A stretch of 64,000 nt of DNA, taken from positions 1 through 64,000 of the forward strand of contig NZ_JAIWNB010000028.1 of NCBI RefSeq assembly GCF_020215705.1. Reading direction: 5' to 3'. Made by a program: the position numbers and the translations under genes. Under the pieces are notes generated by a model that ran no database searches, was not told the DNA's origin, and saw only the letters and a list, made by a program, of their open reading frames with translations. The stretch comes from Nonomuraea aurantiaca (lineage in GTDB: Bacteria; Actinomycetota; Actinomycetes; Streptosporangiales; Streptosporangiaceae). Shown one piece after another: positions 15,141 to 26,730 of the stretch. How positions within the stretch are numbered: position 1 is the stretch's first letter; every line of letters starts with the position of its first letter.

Positions 15141-17939
15141 TCACACGCTGACGAGCACACCCGCCACGGCGTCGGCGGTCTCGGGGTGACGGGCCAGCAG
15201 CGCGCCTGCCTCCCCGCTGAACGAGCCGCCGGACGAGCCGCCGGACGGCCCGTCTGCGGCCTGCTGCCAGCCGCCCTCGCAGCCGAGCAGCGCGGCCAGG
15301 GCGTCGGTCGCGCCCGGATGTCCCGCCAGCAGGTCGGTCACCGGGCCCGCCTGCGCGGGCGCCGCCGCACCTGCCGCCTTCTTCGCGGGCTTCGCCGACC
15401 AAGGCGGTGTCCACTGGTCGAGCGCGGCCAGGCCGCCGGGGAACGTACGGCCCGCCTCGCGCACCAGTACGGGCACCAGCTCACCGGCCTGCTCGCGCAG
15501 GGTCGTGATCAGGCCGGGCAGCCACGGCAGCAGCACGGAGTCGGGCAGCCGGCCGAAGGCCTTCGACATCAGCTCGACCACGAACGACGCCAGCGATGGA
15601 GCCGGCTCCATCGCCTGCGCGAACCCGCTCATGTACTCCGGGAACGCCGGGATGACGAGCGGGTTGGCGAGCAGCTCGTCGCAGCGCGCCCGCAGCTCGG
15701 CCAGCGGCAACGTGCCGAGCAGGTACTGGGCCGACCACAGGAGGGCCACCTTGGCGGGCGCCTCCGGATGCGACTGCCGCACCGCGATCTCCAGCTGGGC
15801 CCGCTCGCAGCCCAGCGCCAGCGCCAGGCTCTCCATCGTGAACAGGAACCCGAGCATGGCCGACACCTGCCGGACACCGATGTACTCGTCCACGAAGGCG
15901 GTCGGCAGCAGCGTGCAGTAGTGCGCGAACCCCGCCGTGACGAACGCCTCGCACCAGGCCGGCAGCTCTGGCTCGGTCGCGCGGTAGTGGGCCAGCAGCC
16001 GCCTGATCCGGCGCAGCACCTCCGGCGCATCGTCCACGGACCGCTCGGCGGCCAGCAGCTCCACGGCCCGCGCCCCGAGCTCGTCGGTGAAGCGCCGGCT
16101 GCGCAGGTAGAGGATCGAGTCCTCGACGGCCGCGAGCGCCACGGCCGCGGTCGCCTTGGGGTCCCATACCTTGCGCCGCAGCCGCTGCTCCAGCACCTGC
16201 TCGACGGTGATGCCCTCGTAGCCCAGCTCGATGATCGAGCGCTGGTGCTTGCCGATCGTCAGGTCCCAGCTCTCCTGGATCGCCCGCTCGCCCAGCCGCC
16301 GCGCGCCCATGATGGGCCGTACGGCGTCGTCGGGCAGCAGGTGGCGCAGGATCCACAGCAGGTCGGAGCAGGGCACCAGGTGCGGGTCCGCCTTGAGGTC
16401 CATGAGCGCCCGCTGCACCGTGCGCTTGCTCAGGTCCAGCCCCAGCGGCTGCAGCCGGTCGAACACGTCCTGGGCCAGCGGCGGCATGGCGTGGTAGCCC
16501 ACCTGGCCGATCCGGTCGCCGCCGAGCAGGATCTCGCACAGGCGGCGCACGTCCCGGCGTCCCGGGACCGTGTCCTTCTCGATGCACGTGACCGCGGCGT
16601 CCTGGAAGTCGTACGGCGTGGGACGTGCCCGGCCACGCAGGCCGGCGAGCAGGATCGACGTCTCGAACACGGCGATGGCGTCGGCGGTGCTGGACTGGTA
16701 GCCGTTGCGCCGGGCCAGCCGGACGATGTCGACGGACCAGCCGAGCAGCTCGGCCTCGTCCAGGCCGTCCAGGACCGGCGGCTTGGCCAGGAAGCCGGAC
16801 AGCCGGTCGGTGGCCGGCTCCGGCGCGGCGGGCGCCACCGGCTTCGGCGGCTTCTTGGCCGGCTTCTTCTGGCCCGCCAGCTGGTACGGCTTGACGCCGC
16901 CGCGCTGCAGCGCCTTCTCCCAGGTGGCCGCGGCGATCGAGACCGAGCCGGAGGCCAGGCCGAACTGGGCCTCGATGGCCGAGTGACTCGACGGGATCAG
17001 CCCGTACAGCCAGCGGGTGGCCGTACGGGGGCCGATCTCGAAGGGCGCGTCCGAGGCCAGCCCGAACTGCTCCACCCGGCTGGCCGCGTGGAAGGCGCCG
17101 CAGACGTAGAGGCACTCGGCCGGGTCGGCGCCCGTCTCGGCGAGGTGCTCGCGCATCCGCGTCCACATGTAGCGCTCGCGGTCCTCGTCGCGGTCCGTCC
17201 GCCGGTCGCCCTCGGGGCGCAGGCGGCGGAACAGGCTGCCGATCAGGACCATGACCTGCCGGTACGACTCGTAGTCCGCGCCGGTCAGCGGCTGCTCGAC
17301 GTACTGGTCCCACCACTCCGACCAGTGCCGGACCTTGCCGTGGTGCAGCAGGTACTCTTCCAGCTCGGCGAAGCCCGGCCGCAGGTCGCCGATCTCGACG
17401 CCCACGGCGTCGCCGTGCAGGCCCGCGTCGTCGTCCCCGCCCTGCTTGGGCTCGGCCGGTTCGGCCGGGTCGCGGGGCAGCCACTGGAAGACGTGGTCCG
17501 TCGAGCGGTCCACCAGCACCAGCTCGACGCCCGGCGTGCCGAGCGCGTACGAGATGGCCTGGTACTCGGCCGACGCCTCCGTGATGGGCGCCACCACGCT
17601 GAGCGGCTCCCAGCCGGCCGGGAATCCGTCGATGTCGGAGGCGAACGCCTGCAACGCCACCGGCAGGCGGCAGTTGCGCAGCTCGTCGAGCAGCGGCCGC
17701 AGGTCCTCGCACAGCTCCAGGTAGATGACCTTGGGCTGCTTCTCGCGCAGGCGCCGCACCATGGCCAGCGCCGAGGCCGGCGAGTGGTGGCACACCGGGA
17801 AGATCTCGAGCTCCTCGCTCAGTGCCCGGTCGACGTCGTCGACCAGGCCCGACAGGATCCCGGCCAGGGTGTCCGGCTCGCCGGCGAACGCGGCGGCGGC
17901 CTCCAGCAGCTGCTCGCGGAGTGCGCCGAACGGGCTCAT
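15141..17939 (-). CDS. DUF5682-family protein of a MoxR-VWA operon
   Basis: A 932-aa protein with no signal peptide or membrane segment. The N-terminal third holds EIFPVCHHSPASALAM (about 45-60) and LYVCGAFHAASR (about 282), conserved-looking His/Cys patches in a Rossmann-like arrangement reminiscent of TraB/PrgY hydrolase-like folds. A Lys/Pro/Ala-rich linker lies near 365-390, then a long helical C-terminal region. It is the last gene of a five-gene leftward operon and overlaps the MoxR ATPase gene by 4 nt. DUF5682 proteins accompany MoxR and VWA genes widely and, from memory, in the E. coli yeh cluster. The role is unknown; substrate or client of the ATPase is a reasonable guess. Confidence 0.8.
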   Translation of the reverse strand: MSPFGALREQLLEAAAAFAGEPDTLAGILSGLVDDVDRALSEELEIFPVCHHSPASALAMVRRLREKQPKVIYLELCEDLRPLLDELRNCRLPVALQAFASDIDGFPAGWEPLSVVAPITEASAEYQAISYALGTPGVELVLVDRSTDHVFQWLPRDPAEPAEPKQGGDDDAGLHGDAVGVEIGDLRPGFAELEEYLLHHGKVRHWSEWWDQYVEQPLTGADYESYRQVMVLIGSLFRRLRPEGDRRTDRDEDRERYMWTRMREHLAETGADPAECLYVCGAFHAASRVEQFGLASDAPFEIGPRTATRWLYGLIPSSHSAIEAQFGLASGSVSIAAATWEKALQRGGVKPYQLAGQKKPAKKPPKPVAPAAPEPATDRLSGFLAKPPVLDGLDEAELLGWSVDIVRLARRNGYQSSTADAIAVFETSILLAGLRGRARPTPYDFQDAAVTCIEKDTVPGRRDVRRLCEILLGGDRIGQVGYHAMPPLAQDVFDRLQPLGLDLSKRTVQRALMDLKADPHLVPCSDLLWILRHLLPDDAVRPIMGARRLGERAIQESWDLTIGKHQRSIIELGYEGITVEQVLEQRLRRKVWDPKATAAVALAAVEDSILYLRSRRFTDELGARAVELLAAERSVDDAPEVLRRIRRLLAHYRATEPELPAWCEAFVTAGFAHYCTLLPTAFVDEYIGVRQVSAMLGFLFTMESLALALGCERAQLEIAVRQSHPEAPAKVALLWSAQYLLGTLPLAELRARCDELLANPLVIPAFPEYMSGFAQAMEPAPSLASFVVELMSKAFGRLPDSVLLPWLPGLITTLREQAGELVPVLVREAGRTFPGGLAALDQWTPPWSAKPAKKAAGAAAPAQAGPVTDLLAGHPGATDALAALLGCEGGWQQAADGPSGGSSGGSFSGEAGALLARHPETADAVAGVLVSV

Positions 17940-19048
17940 GAGAGCGTCTTGATGGCCTGGCGGCCACCTTCGAGGAAGTCCGTCCAGGGCCCGCCGTCCT
18001 TCTTGCTGCGGGGCTCGACGATGCCGTGCCAGTACTTGTTCAGGATGGCCAGGTCCTCCGGGGTGCGGCGGGCCAGCGAGCCCACCAGCGAGCCGCCGAG
18101 CGTCTCCGCCCGCAACTGGCGGTCGCCGAAGAACTGGCTGTGCAGGATGGCGTCCTCGAGCACGCCGATCTGCTCGGCCGTGGACAGGGCCGACTCCAGC
18201 TTCTCGTCGTCGCTCTTGGCCGAGGCCGCCGCGTTCCGCAGGTCGGCGAAGCTCTGCAGCAGGATGTCGAGCAGCGTGGGCGGCACGTCCAGCTCGATGC
18301 GGTGCCGGCGCAGCAGCTCCGTGGTACGGAACCGGACGATCTCCGCCTCGCTGGTCTTGCTGGTCACGACGGGGATGCGGACGAAGTTGAAGCGCCGCTT
18401 CAGCGCCGACGACAGGTCGTTGACGCCCCGGTCCCGGCTGTTGGCCGTGGCGATGATCGAGAATCCGGGCTGGGCGAAGACGATGTTGTCGTCGTCGAGC
18501 TCGGGGATGGAGACGTACTTCTCGGACAGGATGGAGATCAGGGCGTCCTGGACGTCGCTGGTCGACCTGGTCAGCTCCTCGAAGCGGCCGATCACGCCCC
18601 GCTCCATCGCCGTCATGATGGGCGAGGGGATCATCGACTGGCGGGACTGCCCCTTGGCGATCACCATGGAGACGTTCCAGGAGTACTTGATGTGGTCTTC
18701 CGTGGTGCCGGCCGTGCCCTGGACGACCAGGGTGGAGTTGCGGCTGATCGCCGCCGAGAGCAGCTCGGCGAGCCAGCTCTTGCCGGTGCCCGGGTCGCCG
18801 ATGAGCAGCAGGCCGCGGTCGGAGGCCAGCGTCACGATGCTGCGCTCGACGAAGCTGCGGTCACCGAACCACTTCTGCGGGATCTCCCGGTCGAGCCCGT
18901 CCGAGCGCTCGGAGCCGAGCACGAACAGGCGGACCATCCGGGGGCTGAGCCGCCACGAGAACGGCTTGGGGCCGTCGTCCACGGACTCCAGCCAGTCGAG
19001 CTCTTCGGCGTACTTGACCTCGGCGGGGGCACGCAGTATCTCGGTCAT
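17936..19048 (-). CDS. MoxR-like AAA+ ATPase
   Basis: A 370-aa AAA+ protein. Walker A is GDPGTGKSWLAEL (about 93-105), the Walker B region is VIGRFEELTRST (acidic pair), sensor 1 is FSIIATANSRDRG (about 205), and SSALKRRFNFVRIP carries the arginine finger. MoxR ATPases act as chaperone-like remodelers, usually with a VWA protein bound to metal. I use ATG 19048 (MTEILRAPAEV), preceded by a GGAG; the open frame upstream is out of character. It lies 11 nt after the VWA gene and overlaps DUF5682, so ATPase and partners are made together. Confidence 0.92.
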   Translation of the reverse strand: MTEILRAPAEVKYAEELDWLESVDDGPKPFSWRLSPRMVRLFVLGSERSDGLDREIPQKWFGDRSFVERSIVTLASDRGLLLIGDPGTGKSWLAELLSAAISRNSTLVVQGTAGTTEDHIKYSWNVSMVIAKGQSRQSMIPSPIMTAMERGVIGRFEELTRSTSDVQDALISILSEKYVSIPELDDDNIVFAQPGFSIIATANSRDRGVNDLSSALKRRFNFVRIPVVTSKTSEAEIVRFRTTELLRRHRIELDVPPTLLDILLQSFADLRNAAASAKSDDEKLESALSTAEQIGVLEDAILHSQFFGDRQLRAETLGGSLVGSLARRTPEDLAILNKYWHGIVEPRSKKDGGPWTDFLEGGRQAIKTLS

Positions 19049-19059
19049 TCGCGGGTCTC

Positions 19060-20430
19060 CTAGGTGAGGAAGTTCTTGAGCTCGAGCACGAGTTTGCGGA
19101 TGTGGCCGGAGATCACGGGGGTGCCCAGGTCCTTGAGCTTTTCGCGGAACCACTGGTCCACGCTGGCGTACCCCGAGCTGTTCACGGAGCCGACCGGGAT
19201 GAACTTGACCCCCGAGCGATGCAGCGACGTGAAGTCGTCGATCAGCGACCGGTTGTCGTAGAAGTCGGAGATCCAGACCATCACGGTGTTGCGCGGGTCG
19301 ACGATCTTCGGCCGGGCCAGGGCCATCGCGACCGTACCGTCGGTGCCGCCGCCGAGCGTCGTGCGCAGCAGCACCTCGAACGGGTCCTTCACCCACGGCG
19401 TCAGGTCGAGCGCGCGGGTGTCATAGGCGACCAGGTGCACGTCCACCTTGGGCAGCCCGGCGAAGATCGACGCCAGGATGGTGCAGTTCACCATCGAGTC
19501 GACCATCGACCCCGACTGGTCCACCACCACGATCAGCCGGGCCGGAGTCGTCCGCCTGGCCGTGTGCCGGTAGAACAGCCGGTCCACATACAGCCGCTCG
19601 TCCTCCGGGCTCCAGTTGGTGAGGTTCTTCCAGATCGTCCGCTCGATGTCGAGGTTGCGGAACACCCGCTTCGGCGGCACCGACTTGTCGATCTTGCCGA
19701 CGCTGGTCTTCTCGACCTGTGTACGGAGCACCTCGGCGACCTCGTCGACGAACCTGCGGATCAGCGCCTTGGCGTTGGCCAGGGCGACTCCGGAGAGGTT
19801 GTCCTTGTCGCGCAGGAGCTGCTCGATGAGCGACATGCTGGGATTGAGCTGGGCGGCCAGGGAGGAGTTGGACAGCACCTCGCGCAGGCGCATGCGGCGG
19901 ACCAGGTCGCCTTCCAGGTTGGCCAGGACCTTGTTCAGCTCGGCGTCGTCGATTCCACGACCGCCACCGCCGGTGCCGAGCCCCCGGCCTTGGCCGGATC
20001 CTTCGCCTTCCTGTTCTCCTTCGCCTTGCGCGTTGCGGCTGCCGCCGCCTCCCCCGAGTGCTTGCTTGAACCACCCGGCGTCCTTCTGCCAGGCGGCGAG
20101 CTGGGCGGCCGAGACGTCGCCGGACCCGGTGGCGAAGACGTTGAGCAGGAGCTTGGAGATCAGTGCGGCCCTGCGCACCTGCTCACCGCCGTCCTCCTCG
20201 CCGCTGGAGTCGTGGTCGAGCAGGTGGTCGAACTCGTCGGCCAGGTCGGGGAAGCGCTGCACGAGGTTGTCCACCGACACCGACGGGTCGAGCAGGGCGG
20301 CCGGCAGGCCGAGGTCGTCCACGACGGCCACGCTGGCCGACTCCAGGGCGCCCTGCTCCTCGGTGTTGAACACCCGGGCCAGCAGGCGCCAGTAGAGCAC
20401 CTGCCGCCTGTTCTCGTTGTTGGCAGTCAT
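19060..20430 (-). CDS. VWA-domain protein, partner of the MoxR ATPase
   Basis: A 456-aa cytoplasmic protein. The N-terminal half is helical with a Gly/Gln/Glu low-complexity linker (about 128-160). The C-terminal von Willebrand A domain has an intact MIDAS: VVVDQSGSM (DxSxS), a Thr in GGGTDGTVAMAL, and the Asp in VWISDFYD. VWA proteins of this type bind Mg2+ and couple to MoxR ATPases. ATG 20430 is used (MTANNENRRQ); it overlaps the preceding gene's stop by 4 nt. This and the MoxR gene form the core of the operon. Confidence 0.9.
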   Translation of the reverse strand: MTANNENRRQVLYWRLLARVFNTEEQGALESASVAVVDDLGLPAALLDPSVSVDNLVQRFPDLADEFDHLLDHDSSGEEDGGEQVRRAALISKLLLNVFATGSGDVSAAQLAAWQKDAGWFKQALGGGGGSRNAQGEGEQEGEGSGQGRGLGTGGGGRGIDDAELNKVLANLEGDLVRRMRLREVLSNSSLAAQLNPSMSLIEQLLRDKDNLSGVALANAKALIRRFVDEVAEVLRTQVEKTSVGKIDKSVPPKRVFRNLDIERTIWKNLTNWSPEDERLYVDRLFYRHTARRTTPARLIVVVDQSGSMVDSMVNCTILASIFAGLPKVDVHLVAYDTRALDLTPWVKDPFEVLLRTTLGGGTDGTVAMALARPKIVDPRNTVMVWISDFYDNRSLIDDFTSLHRSGVKFIPVGSVNSSGYASVDQWFREKLKDLGTPVISGHIRKLVLELKNFLT

Positions 20431-21839
20431 TTGCGCAGCAGCCGTCCCGCCCGCTCGCGCAGCACGGCCACCGCGTCGCCGTTCCTGGCCTCGGCCTTGG
20501 CGATCTTGGGGTCCGTCGGGCCCTGCGCCCAGTCGCCGTTGTGCGCGGTGACCGGCAGTTTCTTGACCATCCCCTGGACGGCGAGCGGCTGGAGCAGCCA
20601 CCGGCCGGCGTCCCAGCGGAGCAGCCCGATGCACGACTCGGAGCCGCGCACGATCGCGGGCGTGAGCGGGCCGCACGACGGCAGCCGCCCCGTGTCCACC
20701 GTGATCGTCTTGCCGCCGAGGTCGAACACCATCTCATCGCCCTTGGGCACGGAGTAGCCCTCGACCAGCACCGGCTCGGCGAGACGCACCGGGTGGCGCT
20801 CCAGCGGCGGCGCGGCGGGGGCGAGCGCGCTCCCCAGCTGGACCCTCGCCGTGGTGAACGGGTCCGCGGGCTCCCCCGCCGTGGCCCGGTCGTCGTGCCA
20901 GATCAGGTCGCCGCCGCTGAGCAGCGGCATGTCCTTGATGTCCAGGCTGCGGTGCTCGGCCAGCGCGTTGAGCAGCACCGGGACCCCGGTCAGCAGCCGC
21001 CACACGGCCGAGCCGACGATCGTGTCCACCTTCGTGGCGGCGACGCTCGTACGCACCAGACGGCACCGACCGCCGTCGGCGGGCTCCAGGATCGCGTGGA
21101 CCTGCGCCTGCACGGCGGTGGCGTGCTCGTGCACGTCCACGCCGAGCACCAGCAGCCGCCCGGACACCGGCTCGCCGGCGCCCGCGGGCAGGCCACCCGC
21201 CTGCGTGAGCATCAGCGCCTGCGTGAGCATCAGCGCCCGCGCCCACAGGTCGGCCCAGCGCCGGGCGGGCACGACCTCCATCGTGGCGACCGGGCACGAC
21301 GCGCGCAGCTCCCCCGCCAGGCCGTCGATCAGCACCGCCAGCCGGCGCAGCCGCGGCTCGGCCAGCAGCGCCTCCATCGTCTGGCCCACGGCGGAGACCA
21401 GGTCGTGGTCGACGCCTCGCCAGCCGGTGATGGCCAGCTCGTTGAGCCAGGACCGGCACCCGCTGAGCAGGTTGTCGGTAGTGCCGGCCACCGACGGCTC
21501 CGCCCAGGAGTCCCGCTCCCGGCCCAGCGCCGCGTCGAGGCGGCCCAGCAGGGCGTCGTGCACCGCGCCCAGCAGCGCCGTACGCCCGCCGGCCAGCGCC
21601 GTGACGTTCTCCTCCGAGACCGAGCCCGCGGCGACCTTGGCCGCCGCCTCCCCCACCCGGTCGCCGAGCGGCGTGGCCGCCACCGCGCCGGCCAGGGCGG
21701 TCAGCGCCGAGGCGCGATCCTCGCCGAGCCGGGCGAAGCCGTTCGTCAGGGCCTCGTCGAAGCCCGTCACCAGGTCGAGCGCCTCGCCGACACCCGGCAG
21801 GGGCTGGTCGACGATCTCCGCCAGCTGCACGCTCAGCAT
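20427..21839 (-). CDS. Uncharacterised protein, apparent C-terminal half of a split SWIM protein
   Basis: A 470-aa protein with a helical N-terminal part and a beta-rich C-terminal part (VFDLGGKTITVDTGR near residue 370). No known catalytic motif was recognised. ATG 21839 overlaps the upstream SWIM-like gene in a TGATG, so the two products arise in near 1:1 coupling. Together they would be about 633 aa, near the size I recall for single SWIM-domain proteins next to MoxR/VWA genes elsewhere, so this may be the separated C-terminal half. An 18-bp perfect tandem duplication (21199-21234) repeats ALMLTQ in the protein. Confidence 0.65.
   Translation of the reverse strand: MLSVQLAEIVDQPLPGVGEALDLVTGFDEALTNGFARLGEDRASALTALAGAVAATPLGDRVGEAAAKVAAGSVSEENVTALAGGRTALLGAVHDALLGRLDAALGRERDSWAEPSVAGTTDNLLSGCRSWLNELAITGWRGVDHDLVSAVGQTMEALLAEPRLRRLAVLIDGLAGELRASCPVATMEVVPARRWADLWARALMLTQALMLTQAGGLPAGAGEPVSGRLLVLGVDVHEHATAVQAQVHAILEPADGGRCRLVRTSVAATKVDTIVGSAVWRLLTGVPVLLNALAEHRSLDIKDMPLLSGGDLIWHDDRATAGEPADPFTTARVQLGSALAPAAPPLERHPVRLAEPVLVEGYSVPKGDEMVFDLGGKTITVDTGRLPSCGPLTPAIVRGSESCIGLLRWDAGRWLLQPLAVQGMVKKLPVTAHNGDWAQGPTDPKIAKAEARNGDAVAVLRERAGRLLRK
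21199..21234. repeat. 18-bp perfect tandem duplication inside the 470-aa protein gene
   Basis: GCCTGCGTGAGCATCAGC occurs twice in direct contact (21199-21216, 21217-21234). It adds six residues in frame (ALMLTQ twice). Identity of the copies suggests a recent slippage event. Confidence 0.9.
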
Positions 21840-22330
21840 CAGCCCACCGCCCCGGAGGACGGGAACCAGTGCAGCTCGGCGATGGGCTCGGTGGTCATGG
21901 GCAACTCCAGGTAGGCCAGGTGGCTCAGGAACCGGCTGAACACCTCGGCCCCCTGCGTACGCTCGACACCGCCGTTCAGGTGGTAAGACAGCCTCTCCCC
22001 CTCGGCGACCTCCACCCGCAGGTAGCCGGCGACCCGGTCCTGGCCGTACTGCAGCACCGCCTCGTCGACCAGTGATCGCAGGTGCTTGCACATGTCGCCG
22101 TACAGGCCGCCGCACGGCCGGTTGTTGTTGGTGCTGCAGTTGTAGGTATGGGTCCCGGCGGTGATCGACGAGACGTACACCCGGCTGATGTCCGAGCCGC
22201 TCGACACGACTCCCTGCAACCGCCCGTCGGCCATCTCGACGAAGGGCACCTTCGCCAGCTTGCGCGGGCTGACGGGCGAGACCACCCGTGCCACGCTGCG
22301 TTGCTCCCACGCGGTTCTGTCCGCGGTCAC
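21839..22330 (-). CDS. SWIM zinc-finger-like protein, first gene of the MoxR-VWA operon
   Basis: A 163-aa protein. YNCSTNNNRPCGG followed by DMCKHLRSL (about 63-85) fits a degenerate SWIM finger, C-x6-C-x7-C-x-H, a Zn-binding module that contacts DNA or protein. The rest is beta-rich. The start is GTG 22330, the operon's first gene, facing the MATE gene across a 238-bp divergent region. Its stop is shared with the next start (TGATG). In comparable operons I recall the SWIM domain at the N-terminus of one longer protein, so this looks like the separated N-terminal piece. Confidence 0.65.
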   Translation of the reverse strand: MTADRTAWEQRSVARVVSPVSPRKLAKVPFVEMADGRLQGVVSSGSDISRVYVSSITAGTHTYNCSTNNNRPCGGLYGDMCKHLRSLVDEAVLQYGQDRVAGYLRVEVAEGERLSYHLNGGVERTQGAEVFSRFLSHLAYLELPMTTEPIAELHWFPSSGAVG

Positions 22331-22568
22331 GCCTTTCGACCTCCAGCCCAGCGGCTCGCGGACGCCAGCCGGTGCGGCGGCACCTGTGCGAACGGCCGAT
22401 CAGTGATCGCGTAATTTACCCCATTCGCGGGGAAGCGCGGGCGCGTTTCGATCTCCTTCCCCTGCACGTCCGGCCATCAAAGTAAGAGGCATTGTGCCTA
22501 GGTGCTCCTTACAGTTAAAGTCGGCCGTCAGGAGCGAAAGCTGGCTGAGCGCCTTACCGGAGGAGCGC

Positions 22569-23885
22569 ATGGTGGAGCACGTCGACGGGGCCGGGTCCCC
22601 CCTGCGTCAGCTGCTCAAGCTCGCAGTGCCCGCGCTCGGCGTCCTGGCCGCCGAGCCGCTCTACCTGCTCGTCGACATGGCCGTGGTCGGCCATCTCGGC
22701 GCGGTGCCGCTCGCCGGGCTCTCGATCGGCGCGATCGTGCTGGCGCAGATCGCCACCCAGATGCGGTTCCTGTCCTTCGGCACGACCGCCCGTGCGGCCC
22801 GGCTGCACGGCGCCGGCCGCCGTACCGATGCCGTGGCCGAGGGCGTGGAGGCGACCTGGCTCGGCGCGATCGTGGGGCTGGTGCTGATCGTGGCCGGGCA
22901 GCTGCTCGCCGCGCCGATCGCCGGCCTGCTCGCCGGTGACGACCAGGTCGCCGCCGCCGCGGTGAGCTGGATGCGGATCGCCCTGCTCGGCGCCCCGATG
23001 ATCCTGATCACCATGGCCGGCAACGGGTGGATGCGCGGCGTACAGGACATGCGGCGCCCGCTCCGCTACGTGCTCGTGGGCAACGGGATCTCCGCGGCGC
23101 TGTGCCCGGTGCTCGTGCACGGGTTCGGCTGGGGGCTCAACGGCTCGGCGGTCGCCAACGTGGTCGCGCAGGTGATCTCCGCGAGCCTGTTCGTACGGGC
23201 GCTGCTGGCGGAGGGCGTGCCACTGGCGCCGGTCCCGGCCGCGATGCGCGCCCAGCTCGGCCTCGCGCGCGACATGATGGTGCTCGGCCTGGTCTTCCAG
23301 GCGTGCTGGGTGTCCGCGACCGTGGTCGCCGCACACACCTCCACCGCGGCGGTCGGCGCCCACCAGGTGGTGTTCCAGCTGTGGATGTTCCTGGCCTTCG
23401 TGCTCGACGCGCTGGCCATCGCCGCCCAGTCGCTGGTCGGGGCCGCGCTCGGCGCGCACGACGGGGAACGGGCGCGCCGGCTGGCCTGGCAGGTGACCGG
23501 TTGCGGGCTGGTCTTCGGGGCGCTGCTCGGCGTGGTGTTCGCGGCGCTGGCCGGCATCCTGCCCCACGCGTTCACCACCGACGCGACGGTGCTGGCCGAG
23601 ATGCCTCACGCCTGGTGGTTCTTCGTCGCGCTGCAGCCGATCGGTGGCGTCGTGTTCGCCTTGGACGGAGTGCTGCTCGGCGCCGGAGACGCGGCGTACA
23701 TGCGGACCGCGACGTTGAGTGCGGCGGTCCTGGGGTTCCTGCCGCTGGTGTGGGGATCCCTGAGCTTCGGCTGGGGACTGGTGGGGATCTGGTCGGGGTT
23801 GTCGGCCTTCCTGCTGATCCGGATGACCACCCAGCTGGCCAGACTGCGGTCCGGCCGCTGGGCGGTGCTCGGCGCCGTACGGTGA
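22569..23885 (+). CDS. MATE-family multidrug/metabolite exporter (DinF-like)
   Basis: A 438-aa integral membrane protein with about twelve hydrophobic helices in two similar halves. Early motifs are PLYLLVDMAVVGHLGAVPLA and AAHTSTAAVGAHQVVFQLW in the second half, both typical of DinF-type MATE transporters, which export organic cations or metabolites using H+ or Na+. I use ATG 22569 with GGAGGAG 4 nt upstream; the 25 upstream in-frame residues are unlike the family. It faces the SWIM/MoxR operon divergently. No SOS box was found in the intergenic region. A 12-bp terminator follows. Confidence 0.9.
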   Translation: MVEHVDGAGSPLRQLLKLAVPALGVLAAEPLYLLVDMAVVGHLGAVPLAGLSIGAIVLAQIATQMRFLSFGTTARAARLHGAGRRTDAVAEGVEATWLGAIVGLVLIVAGQLLAAPIAGLLAGDDQVAAAAVSWMRIALLGAPMILITMAGNGWMRGVQDMRRPLRYVLVGNGISAALCPVLVHGFGWGLNGSAVANVVAQVISASLFVRALLAEGVPLAPVPAAMRAQLGLARDMMVLGLVFQACWVSATVVAAHTSTAAVGAHQVVFQLWMFLAFVLDALAIAAQSLVGAALGAHDGERARRLAWQVTGCGLVFGALLGVVFAALAGILPHAFTTDATVLAEMPHAWWFFVALQPIGGVVFALDGVLLGAGDAAYMRTATLSAAVLGFLPLVWGSLSFGWGLVGIWSGLSAFLLIRMTTQLARLRSGRWAVLGAVR

Positions 23886-23921
23886 ACCGGCGATTGGGCG
23901 GTGATCCGGCGGTTGGGCGGT

Positions 23922-23949
23922 GCTCGGCGCCGGTGATCCGGCGCCGAGC
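23922..23949. terminator. Bidirectional terminator hairpin
   Basis: Perfect 12-bp stem GCTCGGCGCCGG / CCGGCGCCGAGC around TGAT, between convergent MATE and UvrA-like genes. Its left arm lies in an 18-bp direct repeat (23860-23877 and 23915-23932), so the hairpin may have grown from a copied gene end. Confidence 0.8.
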
Positions 23950-23964
23950 CCCCGAGGGCCTCGG

Positions 23965-26358
<2,394 letters not shown>

Positions 26359-26487
26359 CGTGTCTCCATCTGTTAGGCGGGTCCGCCGTCGCGCTCCCCG
26401 TCAGGTCGCCTCGGCAACAGCCCCCTGTCTACCTGATCGGCGGCGCGGGCGAGCCGGGCGGGCCGCCCGTGGTGGAGCCCATGACGG

Positions 26488-26730
26488 TCAGGCTAGGTGC
26501 GGCTCGGTGACCCGTGCTTCTCGAATCCTGACCGGTCTGGTCACCTGCTTCGCCACGCACGGCGGCATCCCGGCCGTCGCGCGGCTGAGGTGCCCGGCCG
26601 ACATGTGCGCGCCACGGGCGAGCGCCTCGACGTCCAGCGGCTGCGCGTACTCCCGGTCGATCCGGTCGCGAACGCGGCGCAGGCGGGCCAGGTCGCGCAG
26701 GTGCCGCTCGGCCGCGGGGCTGCTGGTCAC
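26488..26730 (-). pseudogene. Truncated AraC-family regulator remnant
   Basis: The first ~52 residues match the N-terminal helix-turn-helix of short AraC-type regulators: RRVRDRIDREYAQPLDVEAL, then ARGAHMSAGHLSR. After AGHLSR the expected FRAAYGESP-type continuation is replaced by an unrelated sequence ending about 28 residues later, so the second helix-turn-helix is gone. GTG start at 26730. It lies 130 bp upstream of the UvrA-like gene in the same direction. It is either a decayed regulator or a minimal HTH protein; the first is more likely. Confidence 0.6.

Noticed and set aside
22331..22568. Possible SOS box before the DinF-like MATE gene
   Set aside because: No CGAAC-N4-GTTCG-like match was found in the intergenic region.
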